In this document: positions 36,062 through 47,571 of the stretch, piece by piece
How the letters are laid out: every line of letters begins with the position of its first letter
Numbering within the stretch: the stretch's first letter is position 1
Origin: Phytophthora hibernalis
Lineage: Eukaryota > Oomycota > Peronosporomycetes > Peronosporales > Peronosporaceae
Length of the DNA stretch: 64,000 nucleotides
Direction: 5' to 3'
Assembly (NCBI GenBank): GCA_012656075.1
Contig: JAAKBF010000041.1
Coordinates: forward strand, 434,001-498,000
Translations under genes and position numbers: made by a program
The notes under the pieces: model-generated
What the model saw: the letters and a program-made list of their open reading frames with translations, nothing else
What the model was told of the DNA's origin: nothing
Database searches by the model: none

Positions 36062-37582
36062 ATGAGCACCAAGCAGGAGAGCGAGGCCAAGACGCAGGAG
36101 GAAGTGGATCTGGACGACCTTCTCGACGGTAACCACCCATGTCTCCTCCATCTACACCCACCCACGCTCACTCTTCGTCTGTGTAGATGCGCTGGACGAC
36201 TTTGCGGACGAGGTGAACTCCACCCAAGCCTCGGAGGTCGCAACTGTGCAGCAGGAAGCGGCCGCCACTGCTGCTGCGACGCAGGACAGCGATGATAACA
36301 AACTTCAGGAGGTTAGAAACGCCGTTACGAACTTTACCAGGGAGAAGTGACGCTGACACTGTGGGTATGACGCAGAACATGGCCAAGTTCCTCGAGGACG
36401 CACAGAATCCCGAGTTCCAGCACGTGCTGGAGCAGGCATTTCGAGAGCTGGGCACGGACGGTATAGTGGAGTCAAGTGCAGAGTTGGTGACGAGATATTG
36501 ATGCTCTTGTTGAGTGCAGCCGACGCCGAGAACATCGAGCAGTTGCTGGGCTCGTTGAAGGTGGACGCGACGCCTGATGAGACGGACGACGTGAACGCTG
36601 GCGTGGCCAAGACGCTGCAGAATATGGCCAAGGCGGCGGAAGATATGGAGGGCGTCGGTACGGCTCAAGTGGAAGCTATGGGCGAAGATATGATGTCGGA
36701 GATGATGAAGAAGTTCGAAGAGATGGGCGACAAGGTGCGATGGCTGCAGAGATTGAGTGGCCTGCTGTGTGTGGCGATTGACGGTGATTTTGGTTGGGCA
36801 GAGCGATTTCCAGGACTTGGTGGATGGCATGATGCAGCAATTGCTGTCGAAGGACGTCATGTATGACCCCATGAAGCAGATCAGCGAGCGGGTATGCAAG
36901 TATTGGAGGGTATGATTTTGCTGCTTGGTGGAGGCTAATCACGATCTTTTGCTTGTAGTATCCTGAGTGGCTGGCTGAGAAGGAATCGCTGTTGTCTAAA
37001 GAAGACTACGAACGGTTAGTGTTTGTGTGTGCGTGTCTGCTTTCGGCTACCCTTCCTGAAGTTTGCGACTTTATTTTTGCGCAGATATGGCAAGCAGTAC
37101 CAGTACTTCCAGCAGATCGTCGCAGTGTACGAGTCGGAGCCGGATAATTACACTCGGCTGTCACAACTTATGCAGGAGATGCAGGAGACTGGCCAACCGC
37201 CTTCGGAGATTGTAAAGGACCTTGCCCCAGGTACGCCTCAATCATGATATTTAAAAAGAGTGAGCATCGTCTTACTTCTACTTCCACCAAACTCTGGTAC
37301 ACAGGCTTGCAGTTCGATGACGAAGGGATGCCGATTATGCCAAACATGGTTCGTTTTCGTTGCTAGCGCAGAAACTACGAGCAGAGCCTAACTGTGTTTT
37401 GTGTACACGCTCTGCAGGGCGCTGGCATGTTCCCGGTATGGCTGGAATGCCCGGCATGCCCCGTAAGTCAATTTTTTGATACTTTGTCCAGGAGGGTGTC
37501 TAGTTCCTAATTGCTTCTTGATGATTTTGTTGTACATGTAGTTGGTGGCGTCCCAGGCCAAGAGCAATGCTCAGTCATGTGA
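36062..37582 (+). CDS. PEX19: PEX19 peroxisomal membrane-protein chaperone
   Basis: Cytosolic receptor that delivers membrane proteins to peroxisomes. It has an acidic N-terminus (VDLDDLLDDALDDF, the PEX3-binding type), a helical middle (NMAKFLEDAQNPEFQHVLEQ, then SDFQDLVDGMMQQLLSKDVM, YPEWLAEKESLLSKEDYER) and a QYFQQIVAVYE block. A Met/Gly/Pro stretch precedes the C-terminal CSVM, a farnesylation CaaX box as in known PEX19 proteins. Introns (all GT-AG): 36129-36187, 36312-36375, 36461-36519, 36735-36801, 36892-36958, 37015-37084, 37231-37304, 37349-37417 and 37463-37541. One frame break at CCC 37432-37434. Confidence 0.93.
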
Positions 37583-37727
37583 TCGGACCTCTTTGCGCAT
37601 TTAGGAGATCGTTGTAATAGCTGCTATTCCGTCGTAATATTGCTAGAGGACTACAACGACGACCCCTCCAGTTCCCGTACAGCTCTTATCTTGGAATCCG
37701 AGCGCCCGTTCATTCTTCGCAGCACCA

Positions 37728-38790
37728 ATGCAGCATCTGGACGCCATTTCCTGGGGTGTTTTCGTATTTGCAGGCCCACGAGCGCGTGTCGCACGTCGAA
37801 TCGAAGCCGTTTGTCGGGGCTACCCAGGTGGAACTTGGGCTCTGGGAGCAGGTGTGCACTTGAGAAGCAGGAACTGGATAAACATTTATACTCATGTTGA
37901 TGCGTTACTCCAGAAAAACTCCCCGTATCTGCTTCCAGACGACTTGAAGCGGTTCTACTCGATCGCTAACGGGTTGTCGGTAAAATGGTTTGCACCATTT
38001 CGAGGTAAAATATCTTGCAAAATAGTAGCTGCAATGCAGCGTTGCTAACTGCATTTTTGTTTTATTGTTTTGATCATGCCATTCAGATCACTCCACCTTG
38101 GTCGGCCATTTCTTGCTGAATTCGGTCCAGGAATTGCAACGGCTCTCGATCAAGGATCTCCTTCGCAATGCCGGTCCGTCGATCAGCATCGACTCGACTT
38201 AAGAAAGGTGGGTATTGGTTTCGATAGCATTTTGGCCTCATATTTGAGTTCTCAATACGACGCTCGGTTTTGCCTCCCAGAACAACCACAAGGAACTCGT
38301 AGGATTTTCTCTTGAAGCGTCAGCAAAATACGGGTCCGTCACGCTCGTCTACCTCGATGGTACTCCCTGTTAACCATGTCTGGTTTGAGGGATGTTGTTG
38401 CTAAGCCGTTTTATTACTGCAAGCAGAAGCACCCCAAATTTGGTTTAGAGACCTGCGTGGTCAATGGAGTTTTCTGGCCGAGAATTTTACCAACTACTAC
38501 CGTATGATGCTTGCTCACTTGGGCATTATCTCATGGCAGGTACGCTCCACGAATGATAGTGGGGTAAGGCTACGGATTCACAGTGCTTTCGATTGTTTGT
38601 CTAACCAGACTATCTTCTCGGACACTGGTGTTGACCCGATGCGAAAAGTACGTAGCAGTTGACAGCTTCAATTTCAATCCTGCTAAATTGACCTTCTTTG
38701 CGTTGTTAGCCGTGGCTGCATCTATTCATCCCCAATAGAATGATTGTTGATGAGAAAAATCAAGGTAGCCTTGAAGTGCAACACAACTGA
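37728..38790 (+). CDS. TPGS2: TPGS2-like tubulin polyglutamylase complex subunit
   Basis: Smi1/Knr4-fold family protein of the tubulin polyglutamylase complex, which modifies axonemal microtubules. Matching segments: a WEQ before an intron; YLLPDDLKRFYSIANGLSVK followed by W; VGHFLLNSVQELQRL; YGSVTLVYLDGTP; PQIWFRDLRGQWSFLAENF followed by TNYYRMMLAHLGIISWQ; and PWLHLFIPNRM. Introns about 37851-37911, 38005-38088, 38209-38280, 38369 to about 38425, 38539-38610 and 38650-38709. The N-terminal exon is not settled: the ATG at 37728 is in another frame from the HVESKPF stretch that follows. One base seems to be missing near 38202. The gene is convergent with the BRCT gene, 55 bases apart. Confidence 0.75.
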
Positions 38791-38845
38791 AACGCACATG
38801 AGGGAACGGAGATGTGATAGCATTAACAACAGAGAAACAACGCAT

Positions 38846-41800
38846 TCACTGTGTCAGCCACCTGTGCTCTGACACGGCGTGTTTTCTTGGATCGCTCTCG
38901 TCCTCCAAATAAAAGATACTCTCGTCCTTGTACTTCAGCTTGCCATAGTCTTCCTTAGAAATCGCCACCACCCTTCTTTTCACTTGTGACGATGAGATTT
39001 CTAGCACTTTGACGGGGACTTTGACAGCTCTGGGTTGTACGGCTCGCTATTCATTTCACACATGTACAATATCGTGCTTGCCGTCAGCATAACAAGCCCA
39101 GCAACAAGCAACTACTCAAAACAAAGGCAGAAAACGTACCGTTTCAGCATGCCCACGAAGCATAACGCGGCTTCCTTTGTCCTTCCGCTTTGACTGCGAG
39201 CCTTCATCTTTCCGTGCATTTACGTGGATACTGAGGATTTCGCAGACATTGAACAGGAGGTAGTGGTCGGCTGCGCTACCCGAGATATCTGCCATCACAA
39301 GCTCTCCCGTGTGTAGCTTCAGGGTCGTGCTACCGAGCGTAACAATATTATATGAGCGAGCCAATCACATGTGGACGGAAAACAAGGCTCAGCACGTACT
39401 TGTCGCTGTCACCGATTTCAGCGCTTGCTGCAAAAACATCTTCGCAGCCAATGCGCTGTGGTTCAAATACTGGTTCTTCGGGATCCAGACATCGCTAAAA
39501 ACAGCAAACTCGGTGTTAGTTCGCAAATCGACCATATTGCAACACCCCTGCTATGCGTGCGTACCTGAAGGATCATGCACTCGGTAACCCACTGGAAGTC
39601 TTTCACGGGCACGCGCCGTCTTTTCTTGTAGTACCGGCAAGTCTGATTTTTAAACGACAGAAGAACATACGATTGATTAGCGGTCGAACGGCCACATCTA
39701 ACAACATTAATGCTCCATACCTGAGTATACTCGTCGCAAAGCACCACATCCACGTTGACGTCGCTCTTGGTGGAGAGATTCTGCAAGCCACGACACGCGT
39801 TACAGGACGACTAAACAACCACTACACAAAAGTCTTACTGATACCGATGGACTAACCTCGTATACAGCATCTGCACCACACGCCTTCAAAATAAATGCCA
39901 TCAGATTGGCCTTGTCCTTTGCTTCTGCCTTCGACATTTGTGCCACGTCGCTAACAATGCCAAAGGAGTAGCCTTCAAAAATATTTAGCTGTTTGCACAA
40001 GAACACACAGTAAACATGTCAGTGCTGCAGTAAACGCATTCGATCTATCCGAGAGGGATATACCTCTCTAGGTGGGAAACACTCGAATTTCCGAGTGGTA
40101 ACGGAGTAGCCTGTTGGTACTTGATAGCCATCGAAAGGTACTGCATACCCTGCTTCAATACAATCGTGAATCCAATCTGTATGAACGACGGGAATTCCAC
40201 ACGCCACAGCTTGCATAAACTTGCGCTTGCGCCACGATACCGGTGTTGCGATTACCACAGCTTTGACGTTGTTTTTGAACAGAACATCCTGGTACCTTTC
40301 AGGAATTTTGCCTCCGTGACCTTCGATTAGCTCCTTCAAGTTTTCTTCACCGGTCTTCACGAAGCCAGTCAAGCAAAACTCGAACTTGTACTTGAATAGC
40401 GTTCGAGATCTTGAAGCATAAGCACGTTGCGATGGCACAGGGGTTAGCATCCGAGTTCGTGTTCGAACCGTAGGGGTGGATGAAGGTGTGGACTGAGAGG
40501 ACCGAGTGCCGCGGCGGGCATGAGGTCGTGGAGTTTGCGGGTCACCTTCATCCGATACTTTTGGCGTGCTGCTGGAGTCAGGCGAAAAGAACCCGCGCTT
40601 ACGGGCAATAGTCTTGGATGGGCTCGGTGATTCGGTAACTTCAGCTGAAGTTTTTTGCTTCATTCCTGTCGGTAAGCCACATGACGATACGGGTTTCCTC
40701 TTAGAACTCGCTTTCTCCGTTGTGTCAGCAGTGACTTCTGGAGCGGCAGAACCATCTACAGGTGTGGGGTTGGAATTGCCGCCCATACCGGACTGATAGA
40801 AGACTCGAAAGGGCTTGTTTTGTCACTGCGAGAGAAAGTTTCTGATCTCTTCGACACAGTTGTCCCATCACTTAACAGGCTCGCACTGAAGTGCGGCTCG
40901 CCTTCCTGTGACTCGGGTATCGAGAATGAAAACTCAAGTGTGCGGATCGCTTTCGTCTGAGAATCGGTTCCGGCAACGTGCTCGCTCGCCAAAAGCGTAT
41001 CAATCTTTTTGGCCACGTTTTGTTGCGAACACATATTTGGCTCGACAACGGGCTCACCCTCCGTCCGAGGTTTACTTGGTTGAGTAGGGACGCACTCATC
41101 TGGATCATTGCCATCTTGGCTTTGCGCACCATCATCAATAGGCTTAATGCTGCCTTCGGCATCATCAGATCGTTTAATTCGGCTGGGGAGAACTCTCGGA
41201 GTCAGATAGTCTTTTTGAGTAGCTTGTGACCCTTCTCGACTCGTTGCTTCATCCTCAGCTCCTCGCTGATCACTCGTTTGATCCGGCGTCTGCACAAAAG
41301 TCGATTTTTCTTCATTTGAAGCGTTTGCATCCTCATCGTTGCCAACATTTATAATGGCGGAGTCCGCCCCGTACGGTAGAGTACCTGTATCAGAATACGG
41401 ATATGCTTCAGTCTCCTCTTCATCGCAATCGCTTGCAATTTCATAGCTGCGGGTCACGCCCATGTCTGCATCAGCTTCGTCATCCTCAAGCGGCTGCGTA
41501 CACTCCAGTTGATCCTCGTAATCAGTCTCCCGGTCGCTGTCTTCCGACATCGCGCTCGTATCAAATCGACCCTTGTCTGACGGATTTTTGCTCTCATTTT
41601 CATGAACAATCGACTCATTAGCGGGCGCTTTACCCACGGCCTGGAAAATTCGCGGAGCAAGGTCTTCACTATACTCCGAATACGCGCTAGCCCCTCGCAG
41701 TGAGTCATCAGCGCGCATCTCTCCAGTACTCTCTTGACTCACTGCTGCATCAGTAGCAGCAAACTTCTGTGCGTCGTCCTTCATCTCTGAGTTCACATTC

Positions 41801-42503
41801 TTCTCAACATCCTTGTCGCCATCCTGCTTCTGCATCTCCCCAGTCGGCGCTTTCCTTTCCATTAAACTCTCACTCATTCTCTCCATCGACGCTAATATCG
41901 AAGGCGGTGGACTCGGCGACCTGTTGCTTGCGTTATCCTCACGTTGTCTCCGTCTTTTAAACGGCGAAATCTCCTCCTTCTTCTGAACCAGTTCATCTCG
42001 TCTCTCTACAGCAACTTGGTCCATCAACACGTTCTCATCGTCCTGTGTGTCACCTTCAAACAATTCGCTGATCGGATTGGACGTGCGTATCGGACTTAAG
42101 CGCGTCGTCGCGGGTCGAAAGCCGTCGCCGCTTCTCGTGACGTCGCTCGTGGTCGCGTCTAGATCCAGCACAAGCTTCAGCGTCTGCTTCTGCTTCTCCT
42201 GGGACTTTATAGGCTCCAGCTCCACTTTCTCGGCGCTCAGAGGCACGTGGAAGCCCAGAAAGGCGCTTGGGTCAGCGCTACATTGCTGAGACTCGACAAA
42301 GCTGTCGTTCGGGCGCTGGATGGGGCTGTCAAGCTGCGCAAACGATGCGTCGGAGAGACAAGACGTCGACAAAGACGCAGACGCCGACGGGCGCCGCGGA
42401 AACTCCATTCACGCGTCAGCAGCACGTCAAACCAGCGCTTAAACCCGAGCTCGTCCGCGCGCAAATGCCGTTGAAAAGTGACGGTTTCGGTTATTCCCGC
42501 CAT
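38846..42503 (-). CDS. 53BP1/Crb2-like protein: SQ/TQ-rich, tandem BRCT, then BAH-like domain
   Basis: Probable DNA-damage checkpoint adaptor, about 1,080 residues. The long N-terminal part is acidic, disordered and rich in SQ/TQ sites. BRCT 1 (FEFCLTGFVKTGEENLKELI, then GIPVVHTDWIHDCIEAGYAV) ends with VPTGYSVTTRKFECFPPRE, close to the 53BP1 inter-BRCT segment. BRCT 2 follows (FGIVSDVAQMSKAE, then DVVLCDEYTQ and VKDFQWVTECMIL). The C-terminus has a BAH-like region (LHTGELVMADISGSAADHYL, then PVKVLEISS, KRRVVAISKEDYGKL). Introns include 39989-40063 and about 39784-39855, plus three more downstream. Frame breaks near 42390 (REW/EF), near 40786 between the Ser-rich parts, and near 39015 in the last exon are each fixed by one base. 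The start codon is 112 bases from that of the divergent gene. Confidence 0.8.
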
Positions 42504-42615
42504 TGCGATTCATGTGCGACACATCAAATGTGAGAGTGATGGTCAGTCGGTTGAAGTTGTCGATTTAATTGCGGAATGGATGACTTGAGTGACACTTGTC
42601 GATTCCAATTGCGGG
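42504..42615. promoter_or_regulatory. Very short shared promoter between divergent start codons
   Basis: Only 112 bases separate the ATG of the BRCT gene (42503, minus) and the ATG at 42616 (plus). The two genes must share a bidirectional promoter, which suggests co-expression. Confidence 0.5.
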
Positions 42616-43878
42616 ATGGAAGTGAAGACACTGGAGCGAGCATTTGAGGAGGCGGAGGTTGCTTTGGCGAGTACTGATGGACTTGTGGCTGTGTGGCCTG
42701 CTACAACGACGGGGTTCGTGGAGGAAATGCAGGTGCTGACGGAGGAAGAATGGGAGCGACGGCTGCGAATTGGGTGGAGACTCGCTCCAGACGCGGAGGT
42801 GAAGGTGCTCTACTGCTTCCAGAAAGTGTCGACTGGATTGACGGCGAGTGTAATTCGACTGGTTTCAGAGTATCAGGGCCCTCGACGTGACCAACAAAGA
42901 CTCTGGAAGCTGCAGCAAACGCCGGAAGTTATCCGGAGGATGAAGGACACTAGGACTATTAATACGAAGGAGCGGGGCGAAAGCTCGAGTATCCGATCTG
43001 CTGTGAGGCAGTCACCCCTCGAAGGGTGAGTGTTGCCACGTCCAAGACCATTTCTCCGGAGGAAATACAGAGGAAAAGACGCCGAGCGAACGATGCTATA
43101 CGTTTGGCTCATGAACCAAAGAACACTGTGGATGAAGTACGTCCACCGGCGAAGACACGTCGTTTGGTGGACAGCAAAGGGAGAAGAAAAATATAGTAGA
43201 ATTACGAGTGTCCAAAAGAAGAAACAAGAAAGGTGATGCGGAGGAGCATATCGAGCAAAGAGGTAACACTATTTGGCTTCGCAGTGGTGCGGCGGTATCT
43301 CCACTTATTGCTGTGAATAGAAGCACGGCTTTAGCTGACCCATCCTCCTCCGGAAAGGAAAAGAGCGCATCAGATACTTCCGATGAATTGCCGAGTGATA
43401 CCGATACTCATGAACATCCAAAACGGACACACCAACTACGCAAAACCTTCCGCGAGTGCGATACACTCTTTTCAACTTGGCAGCAGGTGATTTCAGCTGG
43501 ATTGGGCTTGGATAGCGAAGACGAAGATGAAGAAAGTAAATCTGCCTCCTCTGTTCGAGGTCGAGTTGGTATTGAATGTGTCAGCGCACCGTCGTCTTCC
43601 AAGCCGTTCTGGTCTTTTTGGAGAGTGCATCGACCAGAGCTCACAAGATACTGAGCGATTTCTGTGGTTTGCCCTCACTACTGGCAGCAATCACAGCTCA
43701 AGATTCAACGGACTATGATCTTCTGTGGGTTGAGGAAGACGATCAACAACACTGGACGATGTTTGGCGAACCGAGTACTCCAGGCAGAATTGGTGTGAAA
43801 ACAAGGCGGCAACAACATGAAGCGAAACGTGCAGGTTCGAGGTGGGGTGCTGGTAGATCGGCTGCATTATCTCGTTAA
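42616..43878 (+). CDS. Conserved-looking hypothetical protein, basic nuclear-type middle
   Basis: Not recognised. The N-terminus (MEVKTLERAFEEAEVALAST, then EEEWERRLRIGWRL and LYCFQKVSTGLTASVIRLVS) looks globular. The middle is strongly basic with nuclear-localisation-like clusters (QRKRRRAND, KTRRLVDSKGRRK, SKRRNKK). A Ser/Asp/Glu stretch follows, then a helical end (AHKILSDFCGLPSLLAAIT) and a basic tail. Three single-base breaks (about 43027, 43196 and 43560-43640) must be bridged. A nuclear role is plausible given the shared promoter with the BRCT gene, but this is only inference. Confidence 0.5.
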
Positions 43879-45200
43879 ACAAAAACCTTCATAGTAGCCA
43901 TTTCTACTCCGAGGTGGTACTTACTCCTTCTTGCAAAGCATGATGGATTTCCGTGAATTAACATCAGGAGTGACATGATAAATTGACTTCAGGAGAATAC
44001 CACGTTTTGTCCACGTTGTAGACTGCAATTTACTTAGTACCGTACATATACGGTTCACCGCAAACAGCACACGATGGTTGTTGTTGTTGACCAAGTGACT
44101 GCCGCTTGGGTATAACAAGTTTACCAGATTTCGGAGGGCGTCGCCTCCAAAAACCTGGCATCCGCAGAACTCTATGGTATGACACCACGTTAAAAACAAT
44201 GAGTTTTACCTGAACAGATAATTTATCCAGGCGATTCATCAAATTATTTTGGCGAATTGGCGGAGCGTTGTGGAATATCATCAGAGATGAAACGAAACCC
44301 GGATACGTACTAAACGTTAAGTTGTTAGTGCCTGATCAAGAACCACCTGAACTCGACGAAAATTTAACTTACGATCTTCATCAACTACATCGCGCAGTTG
44401 TGCTGGTTCGTTTCTGCAAGATTTTCACAGTTTTGACATCATGAGCATCGATGCATTGATATCCAATGGTGTGGATGCGGACATGTAAATTTTCGTCTCC
44501 ACACGAAAACTCGCTCGCTCGAAGCTCACAGCATTGCCATTAATGGCTCGGATTTTGTGGCGTCTACGAAGCTTGAACTGCGAGAAAAATCAAAATCTCA
44601 ATGCGCTCCACTTAATACTTCGAAGTATCTCTGTACGTGCTGCCACCCGTCGCCCTTTCTCCTGTCTTGAACACCTTCCAACAAGCTATGCCTTCCGGTG
44701 TCCATCCCGTCCCCAGTCTCTTCTTCGAATCATTGGTGACCCTCCGCCATTTTGTTAAATTGGCGATAGTGATGCACCCAGCTCGCAACCTTACCCACAT
44801 CCGCACACTGCTCTCTGACAAACTCCGCCTCATTATTGGTGGTGTTTGGCCGGTTTAGAGACGCAGCAGACATACATGTATGTTCACACTCCCGCCTATC
44901 AGGTGCACCAGATTTTGCTTTGAAATATAAGACGTATTTCATGATGACGGCCACGGAGGCGCGATTCGGAAACGGATTGTACCCTGGAATATTTGTTGAA
45001 AGCTGCCGCCAACAGTTTTGTTTTTCGTCGTGGGCAATGATGCCGTGCATGCGAGTCCGGTGTAGTACCTCGTTGTAGCTACGAATTGATGACACTAATC
45101 TCCGAGCGGAAACTGCCGGGCGATGAATCCTTCCTCGCGTGACGAAGTACTACGTAGTAGGTAGGTAGACAAAAGCACCAATCTGTTGTTGATTTTGCTT
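43879..45200 (-). other. Possible transposon-related relic, no intact gene
   Basis: The minus strand holds short coding-like pieces. One near 44110-44040 reads CAVCGEPYMYGTK, a zinc-ribbon-like C-x2-C of the kind found at the C-terminus of piggyBac-like transposases. Another frame at 44730-45095 (121 residues) resembles nothing I can name. Stops break every frame. Taken as a decayed mobile-element remnant with low certainty. Confidence 0.25.
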
Positions 45201-46186
45201 CTAGTAATTGTATCGCGATTGATTAAGAGTTAGCTGGAGTCCATGGTGCAGGTATCGGCAGTTGACATCGAATGCTAGGCCTTGTTGAAAGGCTCGGCTT
45301 GCCTCCGCAAAGTGCCCAAGGCCACACAATGCGTAACCTTTGCGGTAGTAGCCCTGAAGGTGCAATAACCTGGAATTAGTGTTGAGTATGTTAGCGCATC
45401 TGAGAGCAAATATTCAACGTACGACGGTTGATTTTGGGTCCAAGAACACAACTTGCTCCGCATCATGTAGCGACGCTGAGAATTTCTCCATAGCTGCTAA
45501 GAGCGTGGATCGTCGTGAGTACAGAATGGCCATGTTCTTTTGAGTGTCTGTGTTCACACGAATGATTTTGTTGTACAGCTCGAGCATCTTCTGGGCTTCC
45601 TGCAAAGGTAGTATCGTCGGAGTATCAAGAGCGAGCGAGGATGTCGAGAAGTTCCTGTGCCCACCATTAGATTTCCCAGCTGCACTGCCTTCAGTACTAG
45701 ATCGTGCTGTGCTATTGAAACAGAGCGAAGGTAGCAACGAAATACTTGGCTCGCTGGTAAAGTTGTGCTGCTGTCGAAGAGAGCTCGTGCTTTTGGAGGC
45801 TCGTAGCAGTACGGAGTCGAACTCTTCCTCAGAAGTTGGCTGTCTGGTAGAAGTTAGAGTCGTCATTGACTTGGAGAGCGGAGAGTTCTGTTCCGCAAGA
45901 GAAGCAATCTTCTGCTCGAATTCAATCGATTCCAAGTGCGGCCGCGAGTTCCGAAGTGTCAGCTTGTGAGCACCACAAACCATCTCTGTGTATCGACCTC
46001 TTTTGTAGCAGCAACACATTCGCATTGAACAAAGCCAGAAGTGGCGAACGTCTTGGCCACTGGAGCTGAGTTTGGGTGAGATAACTGACTTGCGTGGAAT
46101 TCTTCCAGGAGACTATCACGTGCCTTTGGCTCACCAGCAGCAGTTTGAAGACGATCAGAGACGCCGCTGCTGAAGTTTTCGCTCAT
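45201..46186 (-). CDS. TPR-type protein
   Basis: About 305 residues. A disordered Ser/Thr-rich N-terminus contains a Cys-rich patch (FVQCECVAATKRGRY). A helical repeat region follows: LQEAQKMLELYNKIIRVNTD, NMAILYSRRSTLLAAMEKFS, LHDAEQVVFLDPKST, then in the last exon GYYRKGYALCGLGHFAEASR and AFQQGLAFD. These fit two to three TPR units (G-Y-A, A-x3-F, P signature). Intron 45354-45422. One frame break near 46010 (AAAA on the coding strand). ATG 46186 is chosen; 46255 is an in-frame alternative. No partner can be named. Confidence 0.68.
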
Positions 46187-46608
46187 ATTTGTGCAGAATG
46201 TGAGGGCGTCGTCTCCATGAATGAATCGAGCATGGGTAGGTAAGGTAGTATACACGCTTCGCTATCTATAGACACCACGTTTCGTATCGCTGACAATACT
46301 CGCATAGCGTGCTGCTAGAAAATTGGCAGTCTATTTAACAAATACTTCGAAGTAGGATAATAGCCTATTCAACCAAGGCTCCAACTCGAATGGTCCGAGC
46401 CGCCGCATTGCTCAAATAACCTAGGCTCTGCTCATCCCAGAAATTCTGGACACATCGCTTTGGAGCGTGCGAACCACTGAAGACACACCATTCTGCGACC
46501 TTCACATTAAACCTCATCCACACGACCCGAGTAGTCTGCGAAAATATCGCTCTTGCCTTGTGCGCGCGCTTTTGCGTCAGCCTCTGTTTAAAGACAGCAA
46601 ACGTATCC

Positions 46609-47403
46609 TTAGAGACAGTATCCCACCACAAATGTTGAAACAGCTAATAGCGTACCATGAGAATCATTTCCATGTGAGGGCTGGAAGGAGTAATGTGGAG
46701 GGTTCGAAGGAACCTGTCGTCGTGAAGGGCGATTGGGCGTGGGCGACGGCGGGCGCACCGGCATCTTCTCAAACTCTCCCTCCAGCCCTTCAAAACCACG
46801 GCCCATCATGCCACCACTGAAAAAGTCTACAGCAATAGCAACAAACAGCATAAAAACATCAGACCACCACTAAACCTCCCCACTATTCATCAAACAGCTT
46901 ATACCCTCAAATGGACGCAGCATCTCCTGTCGAAGGAAGTCAAATGGACTCATTTGGGCCTCAAAGTCATCACCTCTAGTAGCAAAACCAGCATCAAAAA
47001 GTCAGACATTAAAAACCTCCAAGAGACCAAAGGCACCTACCGTTGCTGGAAAAAGTCCTTGTCACCTCTGCACACAATACACAAAAACACAATCAGAACC
47101 CAGTTCCTAAAACCTCCGCCCCAATAGACACGCACCCTTTGCGTGGGTCCATCCTCTCCCGATTGAAAAATCCCCAGTGGACGTTTCTCCGCCATGTTCG
47201 TCCTCTGTGATCTCCTTGCGGTTCGAAATGAGTTCTTTGCGCGAATTAGGACACTGGCGGAAGATCTTCTTGATGATCTCGCACTTGCTGTCGCCGTTGA
47301 TGGACCTGCAGCTCTGCGACAGAGCCGTCGAATAGAAGCAGCCAGGGTTGGCCTCGCGGTCCTTCTGGATCAGCTCCTGCTCCTCGTCGCTCAGCGTCGG
47401 CAT
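46609..47403 (-). CDS. Twin CX9C protein with MSPFDFL-type C-terminal extension
   Basis: The first exon encodes MPTLSDEEQELIQKDREANP then two exact CX9C motifs, CFYSTALSQSC and CEIIKKIFRQC. This is the helix-turn-helix signature of proteins imported by MIA40 into the mitochondrial intermembrane space. After a one-base frame break near 47190, small exons read WGFFNRERMDPRK, GDKDFFQQR, AQMSPFDFLRQEMLRPFE and FFSGGMMGRGFEGLEGEFEK, then a Pro/Ser-rich end. The Cys motifs are certain. The extension is splice- and frame-consistent but unfamiliar. The 3' end is uncertain: one more exon could lie at 46400-46560. ATG 47403 is preferred; an upstream in-frame start would be at 47469. Confidence 0.65.
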
Positions 47404-47571
47404 AACTTGAGACTTGCGACTTGTGCACTCTTGGCCGTTTTCAATTGTGATTTGGTCCTTCGGGACCAAATAAAATTGGTGTGCATCACATAAAGTACCA
47501 TCATTCTGAAGCCGTTGAAGTTGAGTGTATTTACGGTTCTTGATGCCATTTGTGTAGGGATGGTTGAAGTA

